Positions 1 through 9,045 of a DNA stretch of 64,000 nt are shown in pieces. The stretch's first letter is position 1. Every line of letters begins with the position of its first letter. The stretch comes from an uncultured Flavobacteriaceae bacterium (GTDB lineage Bacteria > Bacteroidota > Bacteroidia > Flavobacteriales > Flavobacteriaceae), in assembly GCA_947488435.1 (NCBI GenBank), contig CANKZG010000005.1, positions 1-64,000 on the forward strand, in the 5' to 3' direction. Position numbers and translations under genes: made by a program. A model generated the notes under the pieces. It saw only the letters and a program-made list of their open reading frames with translations, searched no databases and was not told where the DNA came from.

Positions 1-37
1 TCATCATCACATATCTTACTACCCCCAATTGCGGGTG

Positions 38-68
38 CAAATATATAACCCTTTTTTTAACCCACCAA
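38..68 (-). promoter_or_regulatory. Promoter leaving the left edge, probably for a stable RNA
   Basis: On the minus strand TATATTTG (38-45) is a perfect -7 element. A TTG (66-68) lies 20 bases upstream as the -33 element. The core and following bases, TATATTTGCACCCGC (31-45), are identical to those in front of the tRNA-Lys gene at 19111-19125. The transcript runs leftward out of the window, so its gene is not visible. A tRNA or rRNA is my inference from the shared core. Confidence 0.6.
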
Positions 69-278
69 TAGATGAATGTATTTTTTTAATCTAAATACAC
101 AAAACTATTTTAAGATATTGATTTACAACAATATAACTTCGAAAAAAACATTATTTACAACAAAAAAACGCTCGTTTTATCGCTTAAAAAAAACGAAAGT
201 CATTATAGTTTCTTCATATAGAATAGTTTAGGCACTAAAAAAACTTTTTGCATTGCTAAAAATGACAGCTTATATTTA

Positions 279-309
279 TTGCTAGCATCATCTCAAGATA
301 TTATCTTTG
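279..309 (+). promoter_or_regulatory. thrS operon promoter
   Basis: TTG at 279-281, a 20-base spacer, and TATCTTTG at 302-309 match the Bacteroidota -33/-7 pattern. The predicted RNA would start about 20 bases before the thrS ATG. The rest of 1-334 is AT-rich and holds no gene I can support; this promoter is divergent to the one at 38-68. Confidence 0.65.
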
Positions 310-334
310 CGCACTTATTGATACCCTATTAGTA

Positions 335-2275
335 ATGATAAAAATCACCTTACCTGACGGAAGCGTTAAGGAATATGCCAAAGGGACAACTCCAATGGCA
401 ATTGCAAAAAGTATTAGCGAAGGCCTTGCCAGAAATGTTATCTCTGCTTTGTATAATGATACCACAGTTGAAACAACAACTCCATTATATAATGATGGCA
501 CATTAACGCTTTATACTTGGAATGATGATAATGGTAAAAAAGCTTTTTGGCATTCTACGTCTCATGTCGTAGCACAAGCCCTTGAAATATTATATCCTGG
601 GATAAAGTTAACTATAGGACCTGCTATAGAGAATGGTTTTTATTATGATGTAGAATTACCGGAAGGTGTTATTTCTGAAAAGGATTTTGATACTATTGAA
701 AAAAAGGCCTTAGAAATTGCTCGTGGAAAGCATGATTTTAAAATGCGTGCTGTTTCTAAAGCTGAAGCTTTGGATTTTTATCAAGCTCAAGGCAATAACT
801 ATAAGGTAGAGCTTATTAGTAATTTAGATGATGGAACAATAACTTTTTGTGATCATGATACTTTTACTGATCTCTGTCGCGGAGGACATATTCCAAATAC
901 AGGAATCATCAAAGCCATTAAAATTTTAAGTGTAGCAGGAGCTTATTGGCGTGGCGATGAAAAGAATGCACAACTGACTCGTGTATATGGAATTTCTTTT
1001 CCGAAGCAAAAGGAACTTACCACTTATCTTACCTTATTAGAAGAAGCAAAAAAAAGAGACCATCGAAAGCTGGGTGCTACACTCGAATTATTTACTTTCT
1101 CAAAAAAAGTTGGACAAGGCTTACCGTTATGGTTACCTAAAGGAGCCGCTTTGCGAGAACGACTGGAACAATTTCTGAAAAAAGCACAGAAAAAGGCGGG
1201 TTATGAAATGGTGGTAACACCTCATGTTGGACAAAAAGAATTGTATGTTACCTCCGGACACTACGCGAAGTATGGTGAAGATAGTTTTCAACCAATTAAA
1301 ACCCCTAAAGCTGAAGAGGAGTTTTTATTGAAACCTATGAACTGTCCTCATCATTGTGAAATTTATAACGCTAAACCTTTTAGTTATCGTGAACTTCCAA
1401 AACGCTATGCAGAGTTTGGCACAGTTTACCGCTATGAACAAAGTGGAGAACTTCATGGACTAACCAGAGTGCGAGGTTTTACCCAAGATGATGCTCATAT
1501 ATTCTGTACACCGGATCAACTCGATGAAGAATTTAAAAATGTAATTGATCTTTCGCTTTATGTTTTAGGTTCTTTAGGTTTTGAAAATTTTACCGCTCAA
1601 GTATCGGTGCGCGATTTATCAAAACCGGAAAAGTATATTGGAAGTGTTGAAAATTGGGAAAAAGCGGAACAAGCCATCATCAATGCAGCAAAGGAAAAAG
1701 GATTGAATTTTAAAGTTGAAAGCGGAGAAGCTGCATTTTATGGACCCAAACTTGACTTTATGGTAAAAGATGCATTAGGAAGAAATTGGCAATTGGGAAC
1801 TATACAAGTAGATTACAACCTTCCTGAGCGTTTTGATCTCACTTATAAAGGCAGTGATAACGGGCTTCACAGACCTGTAATGATACACCGAGCGCCGTTT
1901 GGCAGTTTGGAACGTTTTATAGCTTTATTACTAGAACATACGGGCGGAAATTTTCCATTATGGTTAATTCCTGATCAAGCAATCGTGTTACCTGTAAGCG
2001 AGAAGCATGAAAAATATGCGGAAAAAGTTTTGAATTCGCTAGAAAATTACGACATTCGCGCGCTCGTTGATAAGAGAAATGAAACTGTAGGCAAAAAAAT
2101 ACGAGAGGCAGAAATGAATAAAATTCCATTTATGCTGATTGTTGGAGAGAATGAAGAAGAACGCCAAACAATTTCAGTTCGAAAGCACGGAGGTGAGGAT
2201 TTGGGCTCCTTAACGGTAAACGACTTTGCTAGCTTGGTAACTACAGAAATAAATAGTACCTTAAAGTCGTTTTAA
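335..2275 (+). CDS. thrS: Threonyl-tRNA synthetase
   Basis: Charges tRNA-Thr with threonine in the cytoplasm. The 646 residues show the full family layout: N-terminal TGS domain (about 1-60), the editing domain with HSTSH and CRGGHIP, the class II catalytic core with the zinc-site segment MNCPHHC and the motif 3 segment IHRAPFGSLERF, and a C-terminal anticodon-binding domain. The length is normal for the family. The ATG start directly opens the TGS domain and lies about 25 bases downstream of a good promoter. It is the first gene of a thrS-infC-rpmI-rplT cluster, a common arrangement in bacteria, so it is probably co-transcribed with the translation genes behind it. Confidence 0.97.
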   Translation: MIKITLPDGSVKEYAKGTTPMAIAKSISEGLARNVISALYNDTTVETTTPLYNDGTLTLYTWNDDNGKKAFWHSTSHVVAQALEILYPGIKLTIGPAIENGFYYDVELPEGVISEKDFDTIEKKALEIARGKHDFKMRAVSKAEALDFYQAQGNNYKVELISNLDDGTITFCDHDTFTDLCRGGHIPNTGIIKAIKILSVAGAYWRGDEKNAQLTRVYGISFPKQKELTTYLTLLEEAKKRDHRKLGATLELFTFSKKVGQGLPLWLPKGAALRERLEQFLKKAQKKAGYEMVVTPHVGQKELYVTSGHYAKYGEDSFQPIKTPKAEEEFLLKPMNCPHHCEIYNAKPFSYRELPKRYAEFGTVYRYEQSGELHGLTRVRGFTQDDAHIFCTPDQLDEEFKNVIDLSLYVLGSLGFENFTAQVSVRDLSKPEKYIGSVENWEKAEQAIINAAKEKGLNFKVESGEAAFYGPKLDFMVKDALGRNWQLGTIQVDYNLPERFDLTYKGSDNGLHRPVMIHRAPFGSLERFIALLLEHTGGNFPLWLIPDQAIVLPVSEKHEKYAEKVLNSLENYDIRALVDKRNETVGKKIREAEMNKIPFMLIVGENEEERQTISVRKHGGEDLGSLTVNDFASLVTTEINSTLKSF

Positions 2276-2306
2276 AAATTGAATGTATAATTAAAAAACT
2301 AAAGTC

Positions 2307-2864
2307 ATAGCAATTCGAAAAAGATTTAGGCCCCAACCTAGACGGGAAAATAAAAACCCGCATAATATCAATGAAAAGATTACTGCTCCTGAAGTACGAT
2401 TGGTAGGAGATAATGTGGAAATAGGTGTATATTCATTAAGAGATGCATTAGCAAAGTCTGATGAACTTGGCCTTGATTTGGTTGAAATTTCACCCAAAGC
2501 TGTTCCACCAGTATGTAAGATAATAGATTACAAAAAGTTTCTTTACGAGCAGAAAAAGCGGGAAAAGGTGATGAAAGCCAAAGCCACTAAAGTTATCGTT
2601 AAAGAAATTAGATTTGGACCGCAGACTGATGATCATGATTATGCTTTTAAGAAAAAGCATGCGGAAAAATTCTTGAGAGATGGAGCAAAACTAAAAGCCT
2701 ATGTGTTTTTTAAAGGACGTTCCATCGTTTATAAAGATCAAGGTGAAATTCTTTTGCTGCGTTTAGCACAGGAATTGGAAGAATTGGGCAAGGTTGAACA
2801 AATGCCCAAATTGGAAGGTAAACGTATGACTATGTTTATTGCTCCGAAAACAAAAAGTAAGTAA
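2307..2864 (+). CDS. infC: Translation initiation factor IF-3 (non-canonical start)
   Basis: Binds the 30S subunit and checks the start codon and initiator tRNA. The C-terminal domain is clear ([31 protein letters not shown]). The conserved N-terminal domain ([14 protein letters not shown], then [11 protein letters not shown]) is fully in frame upstream of the first canonical start codon, a TTG at 2400. Between the in-frame stop at 2292 and 2400 there is no ATG, GTG or TTG. The start must therefore be ATA at 2307 (chosen because homologs as I recall them begin MAIR) or ATT at 2313. Starting at 2400 would delete about 31 conserved residues. A rare start codon fits the known IF-3 autoregulation in enterobacteria, where infC starts with AUU. 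The gene sits 31 bases after thrS. Confidence 0.9.
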   Translation: MAIRKRFRPQPRRENKNPHNINEKITAPEVRLVGDNVEIGVYSLRDALAKSDELGLDLVEISPKAVPPVCKIIDYKKFLYEQKKREKVMKAKATKVIVKEIRFGPQTDDHDYAFKKKHAEKFLRDGAKLKAYVFFKGRSIVYKDQGEILLLRLAQELEELGKVEQMPKLEGKRMTMFIAPKTKSK

Positions 2865-2890
2865 GCGAGATTAAATATAAATAGGAGAAG

Positions 2891-3088
2891 ATGCCTAAGA
2901 TGAAAACTAAATCCAGTGCCAAGAAGCGTTTCAAGCTTACAGGTTCTGGTAAGATTAAAAGAAAGCACGCTTTTAAAAGTCATATTTTGACTAAGAAATC
3001 GAAAAAGCGAAAGCTTAAATTAACACATGCAGGATTAGTCCATGACAATGATGTTAATAGTATTAAAGAACAATTACGTTTAAAGTAA
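2891..3088 (+). CDS. rpmI: 50S ribosomal protein L35
   Basis: Small basic protein of the large ribosomal subunit, 65 residues, normal length. The start [18 protein letters not shown] and the lysine/arginine-rich body are characteristic of L35. It lies 26 bases after infC and before rplT, the classic infC-rpmI-rplT order. In other bacteria this operon is repressed by L20 binding to its own mRNA; whether that applies here is unknown. Confidence 0.97.
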   Translation: MPKMKTKSSAKKRFKLTGSGKIKRKHAFKSHILTKKSKKRKLKLTHAGLVHDNDVNSIKEQLRLK

Positions 3089-3140
3089 ACGTTCTTTTCG
3101 GTAAAATTCAATTTAACCCTGGAGTTGGGCCTTTAAAAGA

Positions 3141-3159
3141 TCTTAAATACAATTTAAGA
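3141..3159 (+). other. Small hairpin in the rpmI-rplT spacer
   Basis: TCTTAAAT (3141-3148) pairs perfectly with ATTTAAGA (3152-3159) around a 3-base loop. It lies in the 97-base gap between rpmI and rplT, which is long for this operon. It has no T-tract, so it is not an obvious terminator. A role as part of an L20 leader is speculative. Confidence 0.35.
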
Positions 3160-3185
3160 CGCCTACTACAAAAAATTTAAAAGTT

Positions 3186-3530
3186 ATGCCAAGATCAGTA
3201 AATTCAGTTGCGTCAAGAGCCAGACGTAAAAAGGTTATGAAGCAAGCCAAAGGATACTTTGGAAGACGTAAAAACGTTTGGACAGTTGCTAAAAATGCGG
3301 TAGAAAAAGCAATGTTATATGCTTATCGCGATCGCAGAAATAAGAAGAGAAATTTCCGTGCCCTATGGATTACCCGTATTAATGCCGGTGCTAGGCTTCA
3401 TGGAATGTCATATTCTCAATTTATGGGAAAGGTGAAAGCTAACAACATAGAACTTAATCGTAAAGTTCTAGCAGATTTAGCTATGAACCATCCTGATGCT
3501 TTTAAAGCAATTATTGATAAAGTAAAATAA
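3186..3530 (+). CDS. rplT: 50S ribosomal protein L20
   Basis: Large-subunit protein needed for early 50S assembly, and a translational repressor of its operon in several bacteria. The 114 residues begin [19 protein letters not shown] and contain the family signature around [10 protein letters not shown] and [17 protein letters not shown]. Length is as expected. It is the last gene of the thrS cluster and is followed 20 bases later by a strong hairpin terminator. Confidence 0.97.
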   Translation: MPRSVNSVASRARRKKVMKQAKGYFGRRKNVWTVAKNAVEKAMLYAYRDRRNKKRNFRALWITRINAGARLHGMSYSQFMGKVKANNIELNRKVLADLAMNHPDAFKAIIDKVK

Positions 3531-3550
3531 ACACAAAACTATTCTCGCTT

Positions 3551-3580
3551 AAAAACCGGTTCCATGGAACCGGTTTTTTT
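3551..3580. terminator. Bidirectional intrinsic terminator after rplT
   Basis: The stem AACCGGTTCC/GGAACCGGTT closes over a 2-base centre and is flanked by A5 on the left and T8 on the right. It can end both the rplT operon and the convergent cyclase gene, whose stop codon begins at 3582. Confidence 0.85.
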
Positions 3581-4656
3581 TATACTTTTTTTAGCGCAAA
3601 AATTGAAAACTTCTTTTGCTTTCCTTTTAAGGTAAGATTTCCCAATTCTAGGGCGTCAAACTGGGAATTTAATCGTAATTGTTGTAACAATTGCTTTGAA
3701 ATCAGAAACTTCTCTTTATAGGTATTACATTGTTCCTGTATCCTTGAGGTTGTGTTAATCACATCCCCATGGTATGCCAGCTCTTTTTTAATACTTCCGA
3801 CCTCTACTACAATTAATTTTCCGCCGTGCAAACCAGCCTTAAATTCAGGAAGTAAATTGTACTTTTTCTGATAGTAATTGGCGCGTTTCTCCAAGCGTTG
3901 TTGAAAAGCAAAAAACAGATTTATACAATTGTTACGTCTTAAACCTTTTTTATAGTCCCAACTTAAAACAGCTTCGTCTCCAACATATTGATACACTTCA
4001 GCATCATAAGGGATTAACGTCTGATTGAGATCAATAAAGCAATCCTGTATAAGTTGACTATATCTAAAATGTCCTAGGTTCTCGGCTATCGTAGTAGAAG
4101 ATTTTAAATCTAAAAACATAAAAATTCGTCGTTCTTCTGTTGGTTTTCTATATTTCCCAATCATCATATTAAAAAAAACACTTTTCCCAAAACTCTCGGT
4201 TGCAATTTTTATAAATGAAAAAACCAAGGACCAAACTAAAAAGTAGCCAACCGTAATCCAGAATAGTTCATTATTTTTCCACCAACCTCGTTGATTTGGC
4301 AAATTTAGATCCATGCGATATTCTGCCAAATGCATAATAAAACTTAAGGAAAGAATTAACAGGGAAATATAAAGTATAGTTTTTATCAAGACCGAAAGAC
4401 CAAGATATAGTTTTTTAGCAGCATACTTTTCGAACAACCATTCAATAATTGCATAAAAAACACCCACAATAGTTCCTAGAATCAGTCCAAAATCTAGCCA
4501 TTGTAAAATAGACACTTCAAAGTTGGAAGGCAATACAATTCCTTGTTCCTCTCCAATAGAAGTATACCGTATTATGATGAAGAGACAAAACACAAAGGAC
4601 CAAAAGAAAATGGCAAAAATGAGTACTTCTATAAACCTTTTTACATTTTGTTTCAA
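3580..4656 (-). CDS. Membrane-anchored class III adenylate/guanylate cyclase
   Basis: Predicted to make a cyclic nucleotide at the inner membrane. Four hydrophobic segments (about 8-30, 53-76, 84-110, 130-152) are followed by a cytoplasmic catalytic domain (about 175-358). The metal-binding aspartates are present: D183 in FLDLKSST and D227 in YVGDEAV. The segment YHGDVINTTSRIQ supplies the substrate-specifying D298 and the transition-state pair N301 and R305. The aspartate favours ATP as substrate, but that is inference. No HAMP or PAS domain is evident, so the membrane part is the only candidate sensor. It is convergent with rplT and has no obvious cyclic-nucleotide receptor beside it. Confidence 0.85.
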   Translation of the reverse strand: MKQNVKRFIEVLIFAIFFWSFVFCLFIIIRYTSIGEEQGIVLPSNFEVSILQWLDFGLILGTIVGVFYAIIEWLFEKYAAKKLYLGLSVLIKTILYISLLILSLSFIMHLAEYRMDLNLPNQRGWWKNNELFWITVGYFLVWSLVFSFIKIATESFGKSVFFNMMIGKYRKPTEERRIFMFLDLKSSTTIAENLGHFRYSQLIQDCFIDLNQTLIPYDAEVYQYVGDEAVLSWDYKKGLRRNNCINLFFAFQQRLEKRANYYQKKYNLLPEFKAGLHGGKLIVVEVGSIKKELAYHGDVINTTSRIQEQCNTYKEKFLISKQLLQQLRLNSQFDALELGNLTLKGKQKKFSIFALKKV

Positions 4657-4692
4657 GTGATATTCTTTTAATTTAAGTAAAAATAAGTGTAT

Positions 4693-5115
4693 TCAAACCC
4701 CAAAACAACTAATTACTAGTTTACGTCCCGAAGCGTAGTTTCGATGCTCACATAAATAGATCCCTTGCCAGATTCCAAGGTTTAATTTGCTATTCGTTAT
4801 CGGAATTTGGATTGACGTTCCCAATAGCGCTGCTTTTATATGCGCTGGCATATCGTCTGGTCCTTCATCATTATGCTGGTAATAAGATGCATTTTCAGGT
4901 ACCATAATATTCATATGGCTTTCAAAATCTTTACGCACAGTGGGATCAGCATTTTCATTGATCGTAAGACTTGCAGATGTATGTTTTATAAACACCTGCA
5001 ACATTCCCTTTTGTATGTGTATCAATTCTGGAATTGATTGCAGTATGGTTGATGTAATCAAATGAAACCCCCGCTGGTATGCTGGAAGCTGTATTTCGGT
5101 TTGGTAGCATTTCAT
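4693..5115 (-). CDS. YjbQ/UPF0047 family protein
   Basis: A 140-residue protein of the YjbQ family, normal length. Conserved segments HTSASLTINENADP, DDMPAHIK and GIWQGIYLCEHR are all present, including the histidines that line the family's putative active site. Family members are often labelled secondary thiamine-phosphate synthase because of weak activity on thiamine precursors; the true role is not settled. It lies 36 bases upstream of the cyclase gene on the same strand and could share its transcript, though nothing links the two functionally. Confidence 0.88.
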   Translation of the reverse strand: MKCYQTEIQLPAYQRGFHLITSTILQSIPELIHIQKGMLQVFIKHTSASLTINENADPTVRKDFESHMNIMVPENASYYQHNDEGPDDMPAHIKAALLGTSIQIPITNSKLNLGIWQGIYLCEHRNYASGRKLVISCFGV

Positions 5116-5195
5116 GTTTTATAATTTTGTTACTGGTCCTTGCTAAATTACTGTAAACTTTTGGAGATTGTCTTCTGAAATCGACACATAACAGA

Positions 5196-5203
5196 TACAT
5201 TTG
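5196..5203 (+). promoter_or_regulatory. -7 element for the HAD phosphatase gene
   Basis: TACATTTG is a perfect TAnnTTTG element 17 bases before the ATG at 5221. The nearest upstream TTG (5168-5170) is 25 bases away, wider than usual, so only the -7 box is well supported. Confidence 0.45.
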
Positions 5204-5220
5204 CACCCTAAACTGTGCTA

Positions 5221-6024
5221 ATGGATTTATCGGGTATTAAAATGATAGTTAGTGACATGGATGGAACACTTTTAAATTCCAACCACGAAGTAAGCGATCG
5301 CTTTTTTAAATTGTATCGTGAACTCAAGAAGAAAGGCATTTTATTTGTGGCTGCTAGCGGAAGACAGTACAATAGTATGGCATCCAAATTAGCTCCGATT
5401 AAAGATGACATTATTATTATTGCTGAAAACGGAGCGTATGCAAAAAAACAAGACGAGGTGTTATTAACTACTCCTATTGGTGCAGCTAATATTGATGTTG
5501 TGCTTTCTCATATTTTGAACGTGGAAGGTGCTCACCCCGTACTTTGCACAAAAGATAATGCCTATGTGGATGGGAATTCTGATAAATTTTTAAAAGTTCT
5601 TGGAGAATATTATTCAGAATTTGAAATTATACAAGATAGAACTCTGGCAACAGGAGAAGTTTTAAAAATTGCTATTTACCACTTTGAAAATTCCGAGCAA
5701 TATGTATACCCCGCCGTACAACAATTGGAAGATCAGTTGAAGGTGAAAGTTTCAGGATCTAATTGGGTTGATGTATCGCATACCAATGCGCACAAGGGTT
5801 ATGCTTTGCAACAAGTAATGGAGACCTATAAAATTGGTACCAACGAACTTGTAGTTTTTGGGGATTACAATAACGATTTAGAAATGCTTGCTTTATCAGA
5901 TTATAGTTTCGCCATGGCGAATGCCCATCCTAACGTATTAAAAGCCGCAAATTATACCACCACAAGCAATAATGATTTTGGAGTAGAATCTATTTTAGAA
6001 AAAATCTTAGAAAGTAAAGCTTAG
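5221..6024 (+). CDS. Cof-type HAD-superfamily phosphatase
   Basis: Probable phosphatase acting on small phosphorylated metabolites such as sugar phosphates or flavin nucleotides; the substrate cannot be told from sequence. It has HAD motif I (SDMDGTLLNS, nucleophile and acid/base aspartates), the SGR motif II region (AASGRQ), a C2 cap in the middle, and the motif IV acidic segment GDYNNDLEML. I chose ATG 5221 rather than the in-frame GTG at 5215 because MDLSGIKMIVSDMDGT is the usual spacing to motif I. Its stop overlaps the stop of the convergent gene by 4 bases (6021-6024). Confidence 0.9.
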   Translation: MDLSGIKMIVSDMDGTLLNSNHEVSDRFFKLYRELKKKGILFVAASGRQYNSMASKLAPIKDDIIIIAENGAYAKKQDEVLLTTPIGAANIDVVLSHILNVEGAHPVLCTKDNAYVDGNSDKFLKVLGEYYSEFEIIQDRTLATGEVLKIAIYHFENSEQYVYPAVQQLEDQLKVKVSGSNWVDVSHTNAHKGYALQQVMETYKIGTNELVVFGDYNNDLEMLALSDYSFAMANAHPNVLKAANYTTTSNNDFGVESILEKILESKA

Positions 6025-7280
6025 GTCTTCTGCTTTTTCTTCCGAGCAGCTGGAAACAACACATTATTTAATATTAATCGATATCCCGGCGACGTAGGGT
6101 GCAGTTCTAATTCCGTTTTTGGATCTCCAACACGGTGTTGGTAATCCTCTGGGTCATGCCCCCCATAAAAGGTAAAAAAACCTTTCCCTTTGATTCCGTG
6201 AATGTAACGAGCTTCTCCATTTATTTTATTCTCACCTAATATCATTACCGTAGGTTTGATTTCGTTTCGGGTAAATGATGTGGTTTGCCCCATAAAACCT
6301 TTCACCAAACTAGTATGATTTTGACATAACATGGTTGGTACTGGATCCCATTTTGCAGAGAAATCCATTAATGAAAAATAATCTGATTCCTTAGGCACAT
6401 TATTTCGTTTATTCGTCATGTCAATTGAGGAAAACTCATAACGAAAAGGATCTCGTTCTAATAAAAAGTTTGTGAATGCAAAGGTTTTTCGATAATCCAA
6501 GTTCCCCTGATAATTAGGTTCCGAAGGGTCTCCATCAAACATTGGTTCGCAAATATCCACACCATCCGCAGCAAGAGCAATATCAAAACTATCTGTAGCA
6601 GAACACATGGCAAACATAAATCCTCCACCAATCACATAGTTTCGAATCTTAAGTGCTACAGCTCTTTTTTCCTCAGATACTTTATCATATCCCAATTTAG
6701 TCGCCAAAGCTTCTGCTTTTTCCTTGTTGTCAATATACCATGGGGCAGCTCTATATGCTCCATAAAACTTTCCGTATTGTCCGGTAAAATCTTCGTGATG
6801 TAAATGCAACCAATCATATAGCGCTAATTTATCTTCCAAAACCTCTTCATCATATACTGTTACATAAGGTATTTCTGCATATGATAAGACCATAGTTACA
6901 GCATCATCCCAAGGTTGATTTCCTTTTGGAGAATACACTGCAATTTTTGGCGCTTTTTCCAAAATAACAGCATCCTGATTTTGAGAAGGACTACTAATTT
7001 CGGCTAGAATGGATTGTGCCTGTCCATCGGATAAGATTTCAAACGAAACCCCTCGAATTTGACATTCTCGGCGAATACTTTCACCATCTGGGAGTAAAAA
7101 AGAACCTCCTCGATAATTTAGCAACCATTGTACTTTTTGTTGCTTGTTTAACACCCAATAGGTAATACCATAGGCCTTGAGGTGATTTTTTTGGGTCTCA
7201 GCATCCATCGGAATAAGAATACTAGAAGAAAATGCGTTAGCGGAGATTATAAAAAATAAGAGATACAATACATTCTTCAT
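6021..7280 (-). CDS. Exported protein of unknown function, often labelled asparagine synthetase B
   Basis: A 419-residue protein beginning MKNVLYLLFFIISANA, a clear signal peptide, so it is exported. Flavobacterial relatives are commonly labelled asparagine synthetase B, but I see neither the N-terminal catalytic Cys nor the SGGxDS ATP-pyrophosphatase motif of that enzyme, and secretion argues against it. The middle part (IAVYSPKGNQPWDDAV, and VIGGGFMFAMCSATDSFD) resembles the glutamine-amidotransferase-like fold with a cysteine in the nucleophile-elbow position; this is a weak suggestion. The start is ATG 7280; an in-frame TTG at 7286 is less likely. Confidence 0.7.
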   Translation of the reverse strand: MKNVLYLLFFIISANAFSSSILIPMDAETQKNHLKAYGITYWVLNKQQKVQWLLNYRGGSFLLPDGESIRRECQIRGVSFEILSDGQAQSILAEISSPSQNQDAVILEKAPKIAVYSPKGNQPWDDAVTMVLSYAEIPYVTVYDEEVLEDKLALYDWLHLHHEDFTGQYGKFYGAYRAAPWYIDNKEKAEALATKLGYDKVSEEKRAVALKIRNYVIGGGFMFAMCSATDSFDIALAADGVDICEPMFDGDPSEPNYQGNLDYRKTFAFTNFLLERDPFRYEFSSIDMTNKRNNVPKESDYFSLMDFSAKWDPVPTMLCQNHTSLVKGFMGQTTSFTRNEIKPTVMILGENKINGEARYIHGIKGKGFFTFYGGHDPEDYQHRVGDPKTELELHPTSPGYRLILNNVLFPAARKKKQKT

Positions 7281-7405
7281 AGGCAAAAAAAAGACATCTA
7301 ATAACTAAATAATACTAGTTAAAGTTACAATTAAATGCCCTGTTCTTCTAGTAATCCGTATTATATTGAGAAGATTTTAACGTATTAATTTTTAAAAAAG
7401 TAACC

Positions 7406-8956
7406 CTAAAATGGGACATCATTATCATCCTCTGGTATGATATCATTGTTCATTGAACTTCCAAAAGCTTCATCCGCATCAGGCAAGCTTCCGGTGGCAA
7501 AAGGATTATTTGCATCTGCATTCATTTTGGATTGAAATTCGAAGGGAGAATCAAAATCGTCTAAATTGTCAAACTTCCCGAGTTGTCCAATAAATTTCAA
7601 TCGAATATTTTCCAATCCTCCATTACGGTGTTTCGCAACAATAAATTCTGCCTGACCTGCTGTAGGTGTACGTTCTTCATCATCCCATTCGTCAATCTTA
7701 TAATATTCTGGGCGATATATAAAAGATACAATATCCGCATCTTGTTCAATAGCTCCAGATTCCCGAAGATCTGATAAAATTGGTCTTTTGCTTCCACCTC
7801 TTGTTTCAACAGCACGCGATAATTGAGAAAGCGCTATAACGGGCACATTTAATTCTTTTGCTAATGCTTTAAGGTTTCTTGAAATCGTAGAGATCTCTTG
7901 TTCTCTATTTCCACCTTTTTGACTGGTACCCGCGGTCATTAATTGTAAATAATCAATGATGATCATTCGAATGCCATGTTGCGAAGCTAGACGTCTGGCT
8001 TTTGCTCTTAAATCAAAAATGGACAATGAAGGTGTATCGTCTATAAATAGCGGAGCTTTCTCCAAAGTTTTTACTTTAACATTAAGCTGTTCCCACTCGT
8101 GTTTTTCTAAACGACCGGTACGCAGTTTTTCTGATGATAATCCCGTTTCAGAAGAAATTAAACGCGTAATCAATTGCACAGAAGACATTTCTAAGGAAAA
8201 GAAAGCCACGGGAATTTCAGAATTCACCGCTATATTACGCGCCATGGATAACGTTAAGGCCGTTTTACCCATACCTGGTCTTGCCGCAACAATAACCAAA
8301 TCACTTGGCTGCCATCCGGAGGTAAGTTTGTCTAATTTGTCAAACCCAGAAGGAATACCACTTAAACCTTCCTTATTTGCAATTTCTTCAATACGTTTTT
8401 TCGCCTGAATAACCAGATTCTGCGCAGTTTCAGCTGAACGTTTTAAGTTTCCTTGCGTTACGTCGTACAATTTTGATTCTGCTGCGTCTAATAGGTCAAA
8501 AACGTCAGTACCTTCGTCATAGGCCTCTTCAATAATTTCATTTGAAATCTTGATTAAACTGCGTTGAATATACTTTTGTAGAATAATGCGAGCGTGAAAC
8601 TCAATATGCGCTGAAGAAGCTACTTTTTGCGTAAGTTTTATTAAATAAAAATCTCCTCCTATACTTTCTAAATGGCCTTCTTTCTTTAATTGCGTTGAAA
8701 CGGTTAATAAATCAATAGGTTCAGAACTTTCGAAAAGTTTAAAAATACTCTCATAAATGTATCTATGAGCATCTTTATAGAAAGCTTCAGGATGGAGAAT
8801 ATCAATTACCTCATCTACTCCTTTCTTATCGATCATCATTGCACCCAGTACAACTTCCTCTAAATCAACTGCTTGAGGTGGTATCTTACCTCTTTCAAGG
8901 TTAATGATCGTACTTTTGTCTATTTTTCTACCAATAACTGGGCTCGGTTTTTCCAT
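7406..8956 (-). CDS. dnaB: Replicative DNA helicase
   Basis: Hexameric helicase that unwinds DNA at the replication fork. The N-terminal domain begins near PPQAVDLEEVVLGAMMID, followed by the RecA-like C-terminal domain with Walker A RPGMGKTALTL, the segment VAFFSLEMSS, Walker B (IRMIIIDYLQLM) and the DLRESGAIEQDAD signature. The 516-residue length is normal, with no intein insertion. It has an acidic, Asn-rich C-terminal tail (about 465-516) ending PEDDNDVPF. A tail of this kind recalls the acidic tip of single-stranded DNA-binding protein; that it recruits partners is my speculation. Confidence 0.96.
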   Translation of the reverse strand: MEKPSPVIGRKIDKSTIINLERGKIPPQAVDLEEVVLGAMMIDKKGVDEVIDILHPEAFYKDAHRYIYESIFKLFESSEPIDLLTVSTQLKKEGHLESIGGDFYLIKLTQKVASSAHIEFHARIILQKYIQRSLIKISNEIIEEAYDEGTDVFDLLDAAESKLYDVTQGNLKRSAETAQNLVIQAKKRIEEIANKEGLSGIPSGFDKLDKLTSGWQPSDLVIVAARPGMGKTALTLSMARNIAVNSEIPVAFFSLEMSSVQLITRLISSETGLSSEKLRTGRLEKHEWEQLNVKVKTLEKAPLFIDDTPSLSIFDLRAKARRLASQHGIRMIIIDYLQLMTAGTSQKGGNREQEISTISRNLKALAKELNVPVIALSQLSRAVETRGGSKRPILSDLRESGAIEQDADIVSFIYRPEYYKIDEWDDEERTPTAGQAEFIVAKHRNGGLENIRLKFIGQLGKFDNLDDFDSPFEFQSKMNADANNPFATGSLPDADEAFGSSMNNDIIPEDDNDVPF

Positions 8957-9045
8957 GGGTGCTAAAATATGTAATTAACCTTTAGTTAACATGCAGGCAA
9001 TATTAACGCCTCTTGTTTATAAGTTAAAAAATCTTGTTCATAACC

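Noticed and set aside
6021-6024. Overlapping stop codons of convergent genes as a regulatory overlap
   Set aside because: TTAG naturally holds TAG on one strand and TAA on the other; such short convergent overlaps are common in compact genomes.
7956-8408. Rightward 150-codon open frame inside dnaB
   Set aside because: It is the antisense shadow of a strongly conserved helicase gene.
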